Below the pieces are notes generated by a model. It did not search any database and was not told the origin of the DNA. It worked only from the letters and a program-made list of their open reading frames with translations. Below are positions 1 through 8,477 of a stretch of 33,682 nt of DNA, one piece after another. Position numbers and translations under genes: made by a program. Every line of letters begins with the position of its first letter. Within the stretch, counting starts at the first letter, position 1. The DNA comes from Alphaproteobacteria bacterium. Lineage in GTDB: Bacteria; Pseudomonadota; Alphaproteobacteria; Sphingomonadales; Sphingomonadaceae. The stretch is from assembly GCA_018823905.1 (NCBI GenBank), contig JAHJHL010000179.1, forward strand, positions 1 through 33,682, written 5' to 3'.

Positions 1-551
1 AGGGCAAGATTTCGAGCGTGCGTTTTGCGCGCGAACGGGGTGTGCCTTTCTTTGGCATCTGTCTGGGCATGCAGATGGCGTGCATCGAGGGCGCGCGGAA
101 CACGAGCGGCATCGCGGATGCGTCGAGCACCGAATTCGGGCGTACCGATGAACCCGTTGTCGGCATGATCACCGAATGGATGAGCGCCGAAGGCTTGCAG
201 AAACGCGGCGCCGACACCGATCTGGGCGGCACGATGCGGCTGGGCGCCTATGACGCGAAATTGTCGCCGAACAGCCATGTTGCGGCGGTCTATGGCGCGA
301 ATGACATCAGCGAGCGCCATCGCCACCGGTATGAGGTGAACAACGCCTATCGTGACCGGCTGGAAAAAGGCGGTTTGGTGTTTTCGGGCATGTCGCCCGA
401 CGGCATGTTGCCGGAAATCGTTGAGCGGCCCGACCATCCGTGGTTTATCGGGGTGCAGTTCCATCCGGAGCTCAAATCGAAGCCGTTCGACCCGCATCCG
501 TTGTTCGCGGGCTTTATCGAAGCGGCGGTGAAGCAGAGCCGGCTGGTCTGA
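1..551 (+). CDS. pyrG: CTP synthase, C-terminal glutamine amidotransferase part (5' truncated by window edge)
   Basis: This is the C-terminal part of CTP synthase, which makes CTP from UTP, ATP and glutamine in the cytoplasm. The reading frame is open from base 3 and already codes for coding sequence at the window edge, so the gene starts outside the window. The visible fragment is the class I glutamine amidotransferase domain: the nucleophile Cys (codon 60-62) lies in a GICLGMQ motif, and the catalytic His and Glu (codons 462-464 and 468-470) lie in QFHPE. The residues just before, [15 protein letters not shown], match the conserved segment that precedes the nucleophile elbow in PyrG and distinguish it from other amidotransferases. 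It ends with TGA at 549-551, 27 bases before the next gene on the same strand. Confidence 0.95.
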   Translation, partial: GKISSVRFARERGVPFFGICLGMQMACIEGARNTSGIADASSTEFGRTDEPVVGMITEWMSAEGLQKRGADTDLGGTMRLGAYDAKLSPNSHVAAVYGANDISERHRHRYEVNNAYRDRLEKGGLVFSGMSPDGMLPEIVERPDHPWFIGVQFHPELKSKPFDPHPLFAGFIEAAVKQSRLV

Positions 552-578
552 CCGAACAGATAAAGGGGTATCAGGGGC

Positions 579-1262
579 ATGGATCACGCAAAACTCGCCG
601 AGTTGCAAGGCCCAGATAGCATTTTTTCGGGGCTGTCGGCCGAAGATTGGGCCGAGATCACCAGCCGCGCGGTGCAGGTCAATTTCGTCAAGGGCAAGGA
701 ATTGCTGGTCCAGGGTGACCCGGGCGACATGATGCTGATCCTGACCCAGGGCACGGCGCGCGTGTCGATGCTGACCGGTGGCGGGCGCGAGATCGTGCTT
801 GCTTACGCCGAACCCGGCGCGGTGCTGGGCGAGATTGCGCTGCTCGACGGCGGCGAACGCACCGCATCGGTGACCGCGACGAGCGCGGGCAGCGCGCTGC
901 AGCTGGGCCGCAACGCGCTGCGCGATTTTGCCGCGAGCCATCCCGATTTTGCCTGGTCGCTGATGCAGCAGCTGGCGCGGCGGCTGCGCACCGCCGACCA
1001 GACGATCGAAAGCGACCGCGCCTATGCGTCGGGGCCGCGGCTGGCGCGCTACCTGAAGCGCCTGATTCACAAGGATGTCGAGGCGTCGCACCGCGTTGAG
1101 CTCAGCCAGACCGAGCTGGGCAATTTTGCCGGGATGAGCCGTGAGCATATCAACCGCCAGCTGAAAAGCTGGGAGGAATCGGGGGTGATTTCGCTCGAAC
1201 AGGGGCGGGTGCGGGTGCTGGATACCGATATGCTGGAGGATATCAGCGAGAGCGAGGGGTAG
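579..1262 (+). CDS. Crp/Fnr-family transcriptional regulator
   Basis: This 227-residue protein has the two-domain layout of the Crp/Fnr superfamily. Residues about 15-120 form a cyclic-nucleotide-binding jelly roll, including GEIALLDGGERTASV, where Glu85 and Arg94-Thr95 sit at the positions that contact ribose and phosphate in cAMP-binding members. Residues about 140-165 are the long dimerisation helix, and about 173-210 are a winged helix-turn-helix (LSQTELGNFAGMSREHINRQL). There is no N-terminal cysteine cluster, so an Fnr-type iron-sulfur sensor is unlikely. The start ATG at 579 has AGGGG a few bases upstream. It follows pyrG by 27 bases, but the two functions are unrelated and co-transcription is only inferred. 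The ligand and target genes cannot be read from sequence. Confidence 0.9.
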   Translation: MDHAKLAELQGPDSIFSGLSAEDWAEITSRAVQVNFVKGKELLVQGDPGDMMLILTQGTARVSMLTGGGREIVLAYAEPGAVLGEIALLDGGERTASVTATSAGSALQLGRNALRDFAASHPDFAWSLMQQLARRLRTADQTIESDRAYASGPRLARYLKRLIHKDVEASHRVELSQTELGNFAGMSREHINRQLKSWEESGVISLEQGRVRVLDTDMLEDISESEG

Positions 1263-1290
1263 AGGAGGCCGAGGCCGACCTTTTCTTCAT

Positions 1291-1363
1291 CGTCATCCCG
1301 GACTTGATCCGGGATCCAGTGTCGCGCTGAAGTCGTGGACCCCGGATCAAGTCCGGGGTGACG
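1291..1363. repeat. Inverted repeat, GGACTTGATCCGG family, copy A
   Basis: The arms at 1291-1313 and 1341-1363 are reverse complements over 23 bases with one mismatch, with a 27-base spacer. The same element is present at 11416-11487. It lies 28 bases after the end of the Crp-like gene, so it could form a terminator-like hairpin in RNA, but no T run follows. Repeats of this kind are common between genes in sphingomonad genomes. Confidence 0.9.
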
Positions 1364-1408
1364 AATGTGAGGAAGGGCATCTGCGACGCGTTGCGCTCTG
1401 AATCACAA

Positions 1409-1439
1409 CGCCCGGGCCTCGCTTTGCGAAACCCGGGCG
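1409..1439 (+). terminator. Strong GC hairpin downstream of the Crp-like gene
   Basis: The arms CGCCCGGG (1409-1416) and CCCGGGCG (1432-1439) pair perfectly. Inside them TCGC and GCGA pair around a TTT loop, leaving a CC/AA internal loop. It could be the terminator of the pyrG/crp transcript, although the nearest T-rich run (CCCCTTTTG) begins only at about 1462. It could instead be the 5' hairpin of the folded segment described at 1409-1556. Confidence 0.45.
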
Positions 1440-1556
1440 CGTGTGACGAACACTCGCCATCCCCTTTTGTTGCAGGCCCGGCGAAAGGCCTGCACTCCCT
1501 GGAACCGGGCCTTGGGGCCGCTTGATCCAGAAGTCATCGGGCTAGGCGTAAGGGGG
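1409..1556 (+). ncRNA. Candidate structured RNA (unidentified)
   Basis: In the 479-base gene-free stretch between the Crp-like gene and lolC, several strong helices follow one another: the 1409-1439 hairpin, a GTGT/ACAC hairpin near 1441-1453, GCAGGCC/GGCCTGC near 1474-1494, and a CTGGA...TCCAG hairpin with an inner GGCC/GGCC stem near 1500-1531. CCCCTT near 1462 can also pair with AAGGGG near 1551, which would enclose the last two hairpins in a closing helix. Length (about 150 bases) and shape fit a small RNA or a long leader. I do not recognise the family; 6S RNA is one possibility that I could not confirm by motif. Strand is assumed from the flanking genes. Confidence 0.3.
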
Positions 1557-1741
1557 CGGTTTGTCACCCTGCGCAAGCCGTTTGGCGCTGCTTTTGCCCT
1601 CCGCTGTGGCCGATGTGCAACATATTCTGCGACTCAATCGCAAAAGACGCACATGCCCGCGCCCATTGCCAGCGCTGCGGGCTCTGCTTAAAGCGACCGC
1701 ATGCGTGTCATCTCACATGCGCCGCAAAGGCCGATTGCCCC

Positions 1742-2992
1742 ATGATCCTGCGTCCATACGAACGCACCATTTTCAAACGCTATATGCTTCCGCAGCGCGG
1801 CGAAGGGTTCATCTTTGTCGCGGCGGCGTTCAGCTTTGTCGCCGTCACGCTGGGCGTCGCGGCGCTGGTGATCGTGATGAGCGTGATGAACGGGGTGCGC
1901 GCCGACCTGTTCGACAAGATCGTCGGGCTCAACGGCCATGCCGTGGTGCAGGGGTTCGGCGGGCGGCTCGATGATTGGCGCGATGTGCTCAAGCAGGCGA
2001 AGGCGACGCCCGATGTTGTGTCGGCGACGCCGTTGATCGAGCAGCCTTTGCTCGCGACTTTTGGCGGGCGGGTTGAGGGCATATTGGTGCGTGGGATGAC
2101 GGTGCCCGACATCCGCAATAATCAGACGCTGGGCGGCAAGGTATTGCAGGGCAATCTGAACACGCTGACACCCAATGCGGGCAATGTTGCGATTGGCAGC
2201 GAGCTGGCGCGCAATATCGGCGCAACGGTCGGGTCGAATTTGACGATCATCAATCCGCAAGGGCGTCCGACCCCGTTCGGCACGGTGCCGCGCGAAATCA
2301 GTTACCGGGTGACTGCGGTGTTCGAGATCGGAGTCTATGATTTCGACAAAATGTATGTCGTGATGCCGATGGAAGATGCGCAATTGCTGCTGCTGACCGG
2401 CGATCAGGTCGGGATGATCGAGGTCAAGGTCACCGACCCCGATAAGGTCGGCGAGATACTCGCGCCGCTGAAGGAAAAGGTCGCGGCGCAGGCTGTCGTG
2501 TCGGACTGGCGGCAGATGAACAGCAGCCTGTTCGAGGCGCTGTCGATCGAGCGCGTCGCGATGTTCGTCATCCTGTCGCTGATCGTGCTGGTCGCCGCCT
2601 TCAACATCGTGTCGTCACTGATCATGCTGGTGCGCGCCAAGACGCGCGACATGGCGATTTTGCGCACGATGGGGGCGCCGCGCGATGCGGTGCTGCGCAT
2701 TTTCATGGCGATCGGCCTGTCAATCGGGATCGCGGGCACGCTCATGGGCATGGCGCTCGGTTTCGGGCTGCTTTATTTCCGGCAGGGCGTGCTGCGCGGC
2801 GTCGAGTTTCTGACCGGCCAGCCGCTCTGGGACCCGTCGATCCGCTTCCTGACCGAATTGCCGTCGAAACCCGATCCGTTCGAAATCGCCGGGATCGCGT
2901 TGATGGCGGTCGTGTTCAGTTTCCTCGCAACTCTCTATCCCGCGTTCAAGGCGGCGAATACCGATCCGGTGCAGGTGCTGCGTTATGAGTGA
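1742..2992 (+). CDS. lolC: Lipoprotein-releasing ABC transporter permease LolC
   Basis: This is the inner-membrane permease of the Lol system, which lifts lipoproteins out of the inner membrane and hands them to the periplasmic carrier LolA. I place the start at the ATG at 1742 (416 residues), because the protein then opens with the family hallmark: a cytoplasmic [17 protein letters not shown] segment followed by the first membrane helix (about 24-48) and [14 protein letters not shown] large periplasmic domain follows (about 50-270), then three C-terminal helices with the FtsX-like motif [23 protein letters not shown]. The frame stays open back to an ATG at 1613, but the extra 43 residues are cysteine-rich and unlike the family. 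The stop overlaps lolD by 8 bases, so the two are translationally coupled. Confidence 0.93.
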   Translation: MILRPYERTIFKRYMLPQRGEGFIFVAAAFSFVAVTLGVAALVIVMSVMNGVRADLFDKIVGLNGHAVVQGFGGRLDDWRDVLKQAKATPDVVSATPLIEQPLLATFGGRVEGILVRGMTVPDIRNNQTLGGKVLQGNLNTLTPNAGNVAIGSELARNIGATVGSNLTIINPQGRPTPFGTVPREISYRVTAVFEIGVYDFDKMYVVMPMEDAQLLLLTGDQVGMIEVKVTDPDKVGEILAPLKEKVAAQAVVSDWRQMNSSLFEALSIERVAMFVILSLIVLVAAFNIVSSLIMLVRAKTRDMAILRTMGAPRDAVLRIFMAIGLSIGIAGTLMGMALGFGLLYFRQGVLRGVEFLTGQPLWDPSIRFLTELPSKPDPFEIAGIALMAVVFSFLATLYPAFKAANTDPVQVLRYE

Positions 2993-3668
2993 CATGATCC
3001 TCGAGCTGATCGCGCTCAAGCGCAGCTTCACACAGGGCGATGTGACGATCGACGTGCTGCGCGGGGTCGACGCGCATCTGAAGCGCGGCGAGATTGTCGC
3101 GCTGCTTGGCCCGTCGGGATCGGGCAAGTCGACGATGTTGCAGGCGGTCGGGCTCCTCGAAGGCGGCTTCGACGGAACGATCCGCATCGATGGCGCCGAT
3201 GTGACGCAATATGATCAGGGCGAGCGGACCAAGACACGGCGCGAGAAGATCGGCTTCGTCTATCAGTTCCACCATCTGCTCCCCGATTTCAACGCGATCG
3301 AGAATGTCGTGCTGCCGCAGCTGATCCGCGGGACGGCGCAGGCCGACGCCGAGGAACGCGCCGCGGAGCTGCTCGGGCGGTTGGGGCTGGGCGAGCGGTT
3401 GCAGCACAAGCCGAGCAAGCTGTCGGGCGGCGAGCAGCAGCGCGTCGCGGTGGCGCGCGCGCTGGCGAACCGACCGATGCTGGTGCTCGCCGACGAACCG
3501 ACGGGCAACCTGGACGAGGCGACCGCCGACCGGGTGTTCGACCAGTTCGTGTCATTGGTCCGCGATCATGGTTCGGCGGCGCTGGTGGCGACGCACAACG
3601 AACGGCTGGCAGCGCGGATGGACCGCGTGCTGCGCTTGCACGACGGGCGGATTGAGGCGACTGCATGA
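2985..3668 (+). CDS. lolD: Lipoprotein-releasing ABC transporter ATPase LolD
   Basis: This 227-residue protein is the ATP-hydrolysing subunit that drives LolC(E). All ABC motifs are present: Walker [10 protein letters not shown] (42-50), Q-loop Gln94 in [18 protein letters not shown], signature [15 protein letters not shown] (146-160), Walker B ending ADEP with Asp170-Glu171, and switch His204. The FHHLLPDF(N/T)A stretch after the Q-loop is typical of the LolD/MacB group. It begins inside the end of lolC (8-base overlap); an alternative ATG at 2994 would remove three residues. Its stop overlaps the next gene by 4 bases (ATGA). No separate lolE is seen, as is usual in alphaproteobacteria, where one LolC/E-type permease may form a homodimer; that last point is inference. 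Confidence 0.95.
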   Translation: MSDMILELIALKRSFTQGDVTIDVLRGVDAHLKRGEIVALLGPSGSGKSTMLQAVGLLEGGFDGTIRIDGADVTQYDQGERTKTRREKIGFVYQFHHLLPDFNAIENVVLPQLIRGTAQADAEERAAELLGRLGLGERLQHKPSKLSGGEQQRVAVARALANRPMLVLADEPTGNLDEATADRVFDQFVSLVRDHGSAALVATHNERLAARMDRVLRLHDGRIEATA

Positions 3669-4252
3669 GCGCCTGGACCGATTCGCCAACGCTGCGCGGC
3701 AAGCATGTCACGCTTCGCCCGCTGGCGCGCGACGACGTGCCCGCGCTGGTCGAGGTGCTGGCTCCGCTAGCCGGTCAATTCACCACCGGCGTCCCGATAT
3801 CCCCCGACGATGGCTGGTTTACGCGCATTTGGGCGGAAACCGCGGCGCACCGCACGATGGCTTTTGCGGCGATCGATCGGGACGGGGCGATTGTCGGTAC
3901 GACGCGTTTCATGCGCATGGCCGAGGGGCATCGGCGGGTCGAGATCGGCGGCACGGTTTATGCGCCGCATGTCCAACGCACCGGACTTAACACCGAAGCG
4001 AAGCGAATGCTGCTGGCCCATGCTTTCGATACGCTCGGCTGCCATGTCGTTCAATTGCGCACCGACTGGCTGAACCATCGCTCACGCGTTGCTATCGAGC
4101 GGCTTGGTGCGAAGCTCGACGGGGTTCTGCGCGGACATCTGGTGATGGCGGATGGCCACATCCGCGATTCGGTGGTTTATTCGATCATCGCGTCAGAATG
4201 GCGCGGCGTTCGCGCCAATCTCGACGATCGACTGGCGCGATACAAGGAGTAG
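3665..4252 (+). CDS. GNAT-family N-acetyltransferase, RimJ/RimL-like
   Basis: This 195-residue protein has the layout of the Acetyltransf_3 (RimJ/RimL) group: an N-terminal [15 protein letters not shown] strand-helix, a central antiparallel sheet ([18 protein letters not shown]), and an acetyl-CoA loop followed by its helix at [19 protein letters not shown]. The C-terminal part has the usual [20 protein letters not shown] pattern, in which the Asn and the GA(K)xDG turn are well conserved in the group. It starts within the lolD stop codon (ATGA overlap), so it is part of the lol operon. Members of this group acetylate protein N-termini, small amines or other substrates; the substrate here cannot be predicted, and a link to lipoprotein release is not implied. 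Confidence 0.85.
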   Translation: MSAWTDSPTLRGKHVTLRPLARDDVPALVEVLAPLAGQFTTGVPISPDDGWFTRIWAETAAHRTMAFAAIDRDGAIVGTTRFMRMAEGHRRVEIGGTVYAPHVQRTGLNTEAKRMLLAHAFDTLGCHVVQLRTDWLNHRSRVAIERLGAKLDGVLRGHLVMADGHIRDSVVYSIIASEWRGVRANLDDRLARYKE

Positions 4253-4256
4253 AAAA

Positions 4257-4736
4257 ATGACCAAGCTCACGGACTTTCCCGTTCGACTGGCCGATGGAAC
4301 GACGGGCGACCTGTCGGCCTATGCCGGCAAGGTGCTGCTGATCGTCAATACCGCGTCGAAATGCGGGTTTACGCCGCAATATGAGGGGCTCGAGGAGCTG
4401 TACCGCGACTACAAGGATCGCGGGCTCGAGATCCTGGCCTTTCCGTGCAACCAGTTCGGGGCGCAGGAGCCGGGTGATGCGACCGAGATCGCGAATTTCT
4501 GTTCGCTGACCTATGACGTCAGCTTTCCGGTGATGGCGAAAATCGAGGTCAATGGCGACGGTGCCGACCCGATCTTCAAGCATCTGAAGCAGGAAAAGAC
4601 CGGGCTGCTCGGCAGCGGCATCAAGTGGAACTTCACCAAGTTTTTGGTCGATCGCGATGGGAAGGTGGTGTCGCGGCATGCGCCGACGACGAAGCCGGAG
4701 CAGCTGCGTAAAGAGATTGAGGAATTGTTGGGGTAG
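4257..4736 (+). CDS. Glutathione peroxidase family, cysteine type (probably thioredoxin-dependent)
   Basis: This 159-residue protein reduces hydrogen peroxide or organic hydroperoxides. The catalytic tetrad is visible: Cys36 in NTASKCGFTPQY, Gln70 in FPCNQFGAQEPG, and Trp124-Asn125 in IKWNFTKFLVDRDG. It uses Cys rather than selenocysteine, and has further cysteines at 64 and 82. The 36/64/82 arrangement matches yeast Gpx3, where Cys82 resolves the disulfide so that thioredoxin, not glutathione, is the reductant; I infer the same here. I choose the ATG at 4257 because AAGGAG at 4244-4249, inside the end of the upstream acetyltransferase gene, is correctly spaced and the protein then begins at the family's usual N-terminus. 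There is no signal peptide, so it is cytoplasmic. Confidence 0.93.
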   Translation: MTKLTDFPVRLADGTTGDLSAYAGKVLLIVNTASKCGFTPQYEGLEELYRDYKDRGLEILAFPCNQFGAQEPGDATEIANFCSLTYDVSFPVMAKIEVNGDGADPIFKHLKQEKTGLLGSGIKWNFTKFLVDRDGKVVSRHAPTTKPEQLRKEIEELLG

Positions 4737-4746
4737 ATTTCCAAAG

Positions 4747-4870
4747 CCCCTCCCCTTGAGGGGAGCGGTTGGGGTGGGGTCTGTCGGGGTGGCGCAAGGC
4801 CGCGAAACCCCACCCGCTGCGACTAGGCAGCAAGCTGCCAAGTCTCGCTGCCCTCCCCTGAAGGGGAGGG
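4747..4870. repeat. Sphingomonad intergenic palindromic repeat, copy 1
   Basis: The outer arms CCCCTCCCCTTGAGGGGAGC (4747-4766) and CCCTCCCCTGAAGGGGAGGG (4851-4870) are each self-complementary hairpins and also complement each other. Inner GGGGTGGGGT and ACCCCACCC segments pair, and a core hairpin GGCAGC-AA-GCTGCC sits in GACTA...AAGTCTCGC. Related copies lie at 10087-10261 and 24632-24755, and a different palindrome begins at 33641. It separates the peroxidase gene from dnaE. Confidence 0.9.
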
Positions 4871-4900
4871 CGTATTCGGGCCTTCCCCGAATCGTCACAT

Positions 4901-7900
4901 ATGCCTAGCGTCGCTCGCATGGCCTACAGCCCCTTTGTCCCCCTGCGCGTCTTTTCCAGTTACACGATGCTCGAAGGGGCGATCGAGCCGAAGGCGATCG
5001 CGAAAGCCGCGCGCGAGCGCGGGTTTCCGGCGATTGCGATCTGTGATCGCAACGGGCTGTATGGCGCGATGGCGTTTGGCGATGCGTGCAAGGCGGCGGG
5101 GGTGCAGCCGATCGTTGGCGCGCTGCTCAGCGTCGCGCGGCCGGGGCAGCGGCTGGCGAACGGCGCGCCGCAGATCGACTGGCTGGCGCTCTATGCGCAG
5201 GACGCGACGGGCTATGGCAATTTGTGCGCGCTGGTGTCGCACGCGCATCTGGGCCGACCCGTCGAGATGGACCCGCACGTCACGCTGGCCGATCTGGCGG
5301 GGCGAACCGACGGGCTGATCTGCCTGACCGCGGGCGGCGAGGGCGCGTTGACGCGCTTGCTCGCGGGTGAGCAGGCAGTCGCGGCGAATGATTATGTTGA
5401 GCAGCTGGAGGCGTTGTTTGGCGGGCGGCTGTATGTCGAAATGGCGCGGCGAGGCGATGCGGCCGAGATGGCGGCCGAAAAGGCGCTGATCGACCTAGCC
5501 TATGCGCGCGCGCTGCCGCTGGTGGCGACCAATCCCGCGAGCTTCGTCGAACCGCAATTCCACCCTGCGCACGACGCGATGCTGTGTATCGCGCAGTCGG
5601 CCTATGTCGAAAGCACCGACCGGCGCGTGAGCAGCCCCGAGGCGTGGCTGAAGCCCGCCGAGGCGATGGAGGATGCGTTTTCGGACCTGCCCGAGGCGAT
5701 GCGCAACAGCCTCGTGGTCGCGCAGCGCTGTGCGTTCATGGCGCCCAACCGCGCCCCGATCCTGCCGAGTCTGGCCGGGGACCGTGAGGCGGAGGCGGCG
5801 CAGCTGGCGCGCGATGCGCGCGACGGGCTCGATGCGCGGCTGGCGCTCTATGCCGAGCTGTCGGACGAGGAGCGGCAGACCTATATCGACCGGCTGAATT
5901 TCGAGGTCGGGGTGATCACCCAGATGGGATTTCCGGGCTACTTCCTGATCGTGGCCGACTTCATCAAATGGGCGAAGGCGCAGGATATTCCGGTCGGGCC
6001 GGGGCGCGGGTCTGGCGCGGGTTCGGTGGTCGCGTGGGCGCTGACGATCACCGATCTCGATCCGCTGAAACTTGGTCTGCTGTTCGAACGCTTCCTCAAC
6101 CCCGAGCGCGTGTCGATGCCCGACTTCGACATCGATTTCTGCGAAACGCGGCGCGGCGAAGTCATTCGCTATGTGCAGGAAAAATACGGCCGCGACACCG
6201 TCGCGCAGATCATCACTTTCGGGAAGCTGAAGGCGCGCGCGGTGCTCAAGGACACCGGGCGCGTGCTCCAGATGAGCTATGGCCAGGTCGACCGGCTGGC
6301 GAAGTTGGTGCCGAACCATCCGACCGACCCTTGGACACTCGAACGCGCGCTCAACGGCGTCAGCGAGCTGATGACCGAATATAAGCAGGACGACGGGGTG
6401 CGCCGCCTGTTCGACATGGCGCGCCAGCTGGAAGGCCTGCCCCGCCACAGCTCGACCCATGCCGCCGGGGTGGTGATCGGCGACCGCCCGCTCGACCAGC
6501 TCGTGCCGCTGTATCGCGACCCGCGCTCGGACATGCCGGTGACGCAGTTCGACATGAAATATGTCGAGAGCGCGGGGCTGGTGAAGTTCGACTTTCTGGG
6601 TTTGAAGACGCTGTCGGTGCTGAAAGAGGCGCGGCGGTTGCTCGCGCTGCGCGGGATCGACGTCGATCTTGATACGCTCACATGGGAAGACCCGGCGGTT
6701 TACCAGCTGCTCCAGCGCGGCGAGACGGTCGGGGTGTTCCAGCTGGAATCCGAGGGGATGCGGCGGACGCTGTCGGCGGTGAAACCGACCAATTTCGGCG
6801 ACATCATCGCGCTCGTCGCGCTCTATCGCCCGGGGCCGATGGACAATATTCCGCTGTTCGGGGCGCGCAAGAACGGGCGCGAGGCGATTGCCTATCCGCA
6901 CCCGCTGCTCGAAGGTATTCTCGCCGAAACCTATGGCATCTTTGTCTATCAGGAACAGGTGATGCAGGCGGCGCAGATCCTGGCCGGTTACAGCCTTGGC
7001 GGCGCCGACCTGCTACGCCGCGCGATGGGCAAGAAGGTCCAGGCCGAAATGGACGCGCAGCGCGACACCTTTGTCAAAGGGTGCGGCGAGCATAACCAGA
7101 TCGCGCCGAAGGCGGCGAACGAGCTGTTCGACTTGATCGACAAATTTGCAGGCTATGGTTTCAACAAGAGCCATGCGGCCGCTTACGCTCTTCTGTCGTA
7201 CCAGACAGCGTGGTTGAAGGCGCATTATCCGCACGAATTTTTTGCCGCGTCGATGTCGTTCGACAGCCATCAGACCGACAAATTGTCGATTTTTATCGAC
7301 GACATGCGGCGGTCGGGTGTTGCGGTGACGCCGCCGTCGATCAACGAGAGCGAGGCCGATTTTTCGGTCGGGCAGAGCGGCGATGAACTGACGGTGCGCT
7401 TCGCGCTGGGCGCGCTGAAGGGCGTCGGTGAGAAGGCGATGGAGGCACTGGTCGCCGAGCGGCAGGCGAAGGGCGATTTCGCCAGCCTCGACGATTTTGC
7501 GAACCGGATCGATCCCAAGCTGCTCAACCGGCGGCAGATCGAGGCGCTTGCGGGCGCGGGGGCGTTCGACGGGGTCGAGCCCAACCGCCCACGCGCTTAT
7601 GCCGGGGCCGAGAGTCTGCTCGCCTGCGCCAACAGCTCGGCGCACGAGCGGTCGACCGGGCAGGGCGGCCTGTTCGGCGGCGACATCGACGTCGCGCCGG
7701 TGCTGCAACTGCCGACCGCCGAACCCTGGACGCTGGCGGAGCGGATGACGCGCGAAAAAGAGGCGTTCGGATTCTATTTCTCGTCGCACCCGGTCGAGCA
7801 ATATGAGGCGATTGTCGCGGCGCGCGGCGCGCGGACCTATGGCGATATCTGCTCGCAGGTCGAAATGACGCCGGGGACGCGGATCCCGATGATGATGGCG

Positions 7901-8407
7901 GGCATGGTCGAAAATGCGAAAGCGCGGGTGTCGCAGCGCGGCAACCGGTTCCTCAATCTGACGCTGTCCGACCGCAGCGGACAATTCCAGTCGAGCTGTT
8001 TCGACGAACAGACGTGCAAATTGCTGGAGACGCTGGCGGTCGACGGCGGCTGTGCGATCCTGTCGGTCGAGCTCGACCTGCTCGAAGGCGAAGAGACGCC
8101 GCGGGTGACGGTGCGCGGGGCGCAGCCGCTGGCCGAGATTGCGGCGACCGCGGCGCTGGAGCTGACGTGCCGGGTGGTGCTGCCCGAAGCAATCGCTGAC
8201 ATGGCGCGGCTGCTGGAAAGGCGCGACGATGCGCGCGGCAAGGTGATGGTCGTGGCGGACGATCCCGACACCGGCGGGGAGATCAGGATATGCCTGGGGC
8301 GTCGCTTTGCGCTCGGCCCCGATGTCGTCTCGCGGCTCGAAACCGTCGCCGGGATCAGCGAAACCGCGCTGGCGCTGGTGACGCCGCGCGATTTTCGGGT
8401 GCGCTGA
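4901..8407 (+). CDS. dnaE: DNA polymerase III alpha subunit (DnaE1)
   Basis: This is the catalytic subunit of the chromosomal replicase, 1168 residues, the usual length for DnaE1. Order of domains: PHP (1 to about 280), palm/thumb/fingers with GPGRGSGAGSVVAW, the catalytic aspartates Asp408 and Asp410 in PDFDIDF, and Asp564 in KFDFLGLKTL, then the beta-clamp-binding region, a helix-hairpin-helix segment (about 830-900), and the OB fold (about 990-1080). The PHP domain is degenerate: the two histidines of the usual FVHLRVHS motif are Pro14 and Phe18, and the TDH motif reads CDR, so PHP metal-dependent proofreading is unlikely and a separate epsilon subunit is expected. ATG at 4901 is used; ATG at 4919 is an equally plausible start. 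The gene stands alone after a repeat element. Confidence 0.97.
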   Translation: MPSVARMAYSPFVPLRVFSSYTMLEGAIEPKAIAKAARERGFPAIAICDRNGLYGAMAFGDACKAAGVQPIVGALLSVARPGQRLANGAPQIDWLALYAQDATGYGNLCALVSHAHLGRPVEMDPHVTLADLAGRTDGLICLTAGGEGALTRLLAGEQAVAANDYVEQLEALFGGRLYVEMARRGDAAEMAAEKALIDLAYARALPLVATNPASFVEPQFHPAHDAMLCIAQSAYVESTDRRVSSPEAWLKPAEAMEDAFSDLPEAMRNSLVVAQRCAFMAPNRAPILPSLAGDREAEAAQLARDARDGLDARLALYAELSDEERQTYIDRLNFEVGVITQMGFPGYFLIVADFIKWAKAQDIPVGPGRGSGAGSVVAWALTITDLDPLKLGLLFERFLNPERVSMPDFDIDFCETRRGEVIRYVQEKYGRDTVAQIITFGKLKARAVLKDTGRVLQMSYGQVDRLAKLVPNHPTDPWTLERALNGVSELMTEYKQDDGVRRLFDMARQLEGLPRHSSTHAAGVVIGDRPLDQLVPLYRDPRSDMPVTQFDMKYVESAGLVKFDFLGLKTLSVLKEARRLLALRGIDVDLDTLTWEDPAVYQLLQRGETVGVFQLESEGMRRTLSAVKPTNFGDIIALVALYRPGPMDNIPLFGARKNGREAIAYPHPLLEGILAETYGIFVYQEQVMQAAQILAGYSLGGADLLRRAMGKKVQAEMDAQRDTFVKGCGEHNQIAPKAANELFDLIDKFAGYGFNKSHAAAYALLSYQTAWLKAHYPHEFFAASMSFDSHQTDKLSIFIDDMRRSGVAVTPPSINESEADFSVGQSGDELTVRFALGALKGVGEKAMEALVAERQAKGDFASLDDFANRIDPKLLNRRQIEALAGAGAFDGVEPNRPRAYAGAESLLACANSSAHERSTGQGGLFGGDIDVAPVLQLPTAEPWTLAERMTREKEAFGFYFSSHPVEQYEAIVAARGARTYGDICSQVEMTPGTRIPMMMAGMVENAKARVSQRGNRFLNLTLSDRSGQFQSSCFDEQTCKLLETLAVDGGCAILSVELDLLEGEETPRVTVRGAQPLAEIAATAALELTCRVVLPEAIADMARLLERRDDARGKVMVVADDPDTGGEIRICLGRRFALGPDVVSRLETVAGISETALALVTPRDFRVR

Positions 8408-8477
8408 TCCCGGTTCACGCTTGCGTAAAGTGCCTTCCTCGCCTTATCCCTTGGGGAAACAAGAGAGGAATGCCCAA

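Noticed and set aside
1443..1691. 82-codon frame in the gap before lolC
   Set aside because: No ribosome-binding site, no family likeness, and it overlaps the folded segment.
1613..1741. Cysteine-rich 43-residue N-terminal extension of LolC (eight Cys, CQRCGLC motif)
   Set aside because: It is only the open frame before the real ATG at 1742; LolC relatives begin at that place, and the Cys residues come from frequent TGC triplets.
5495..6901. 468-codon minus-strand frame within dnaE
   Set aside because: Antisense shadow of a well-identified gene.
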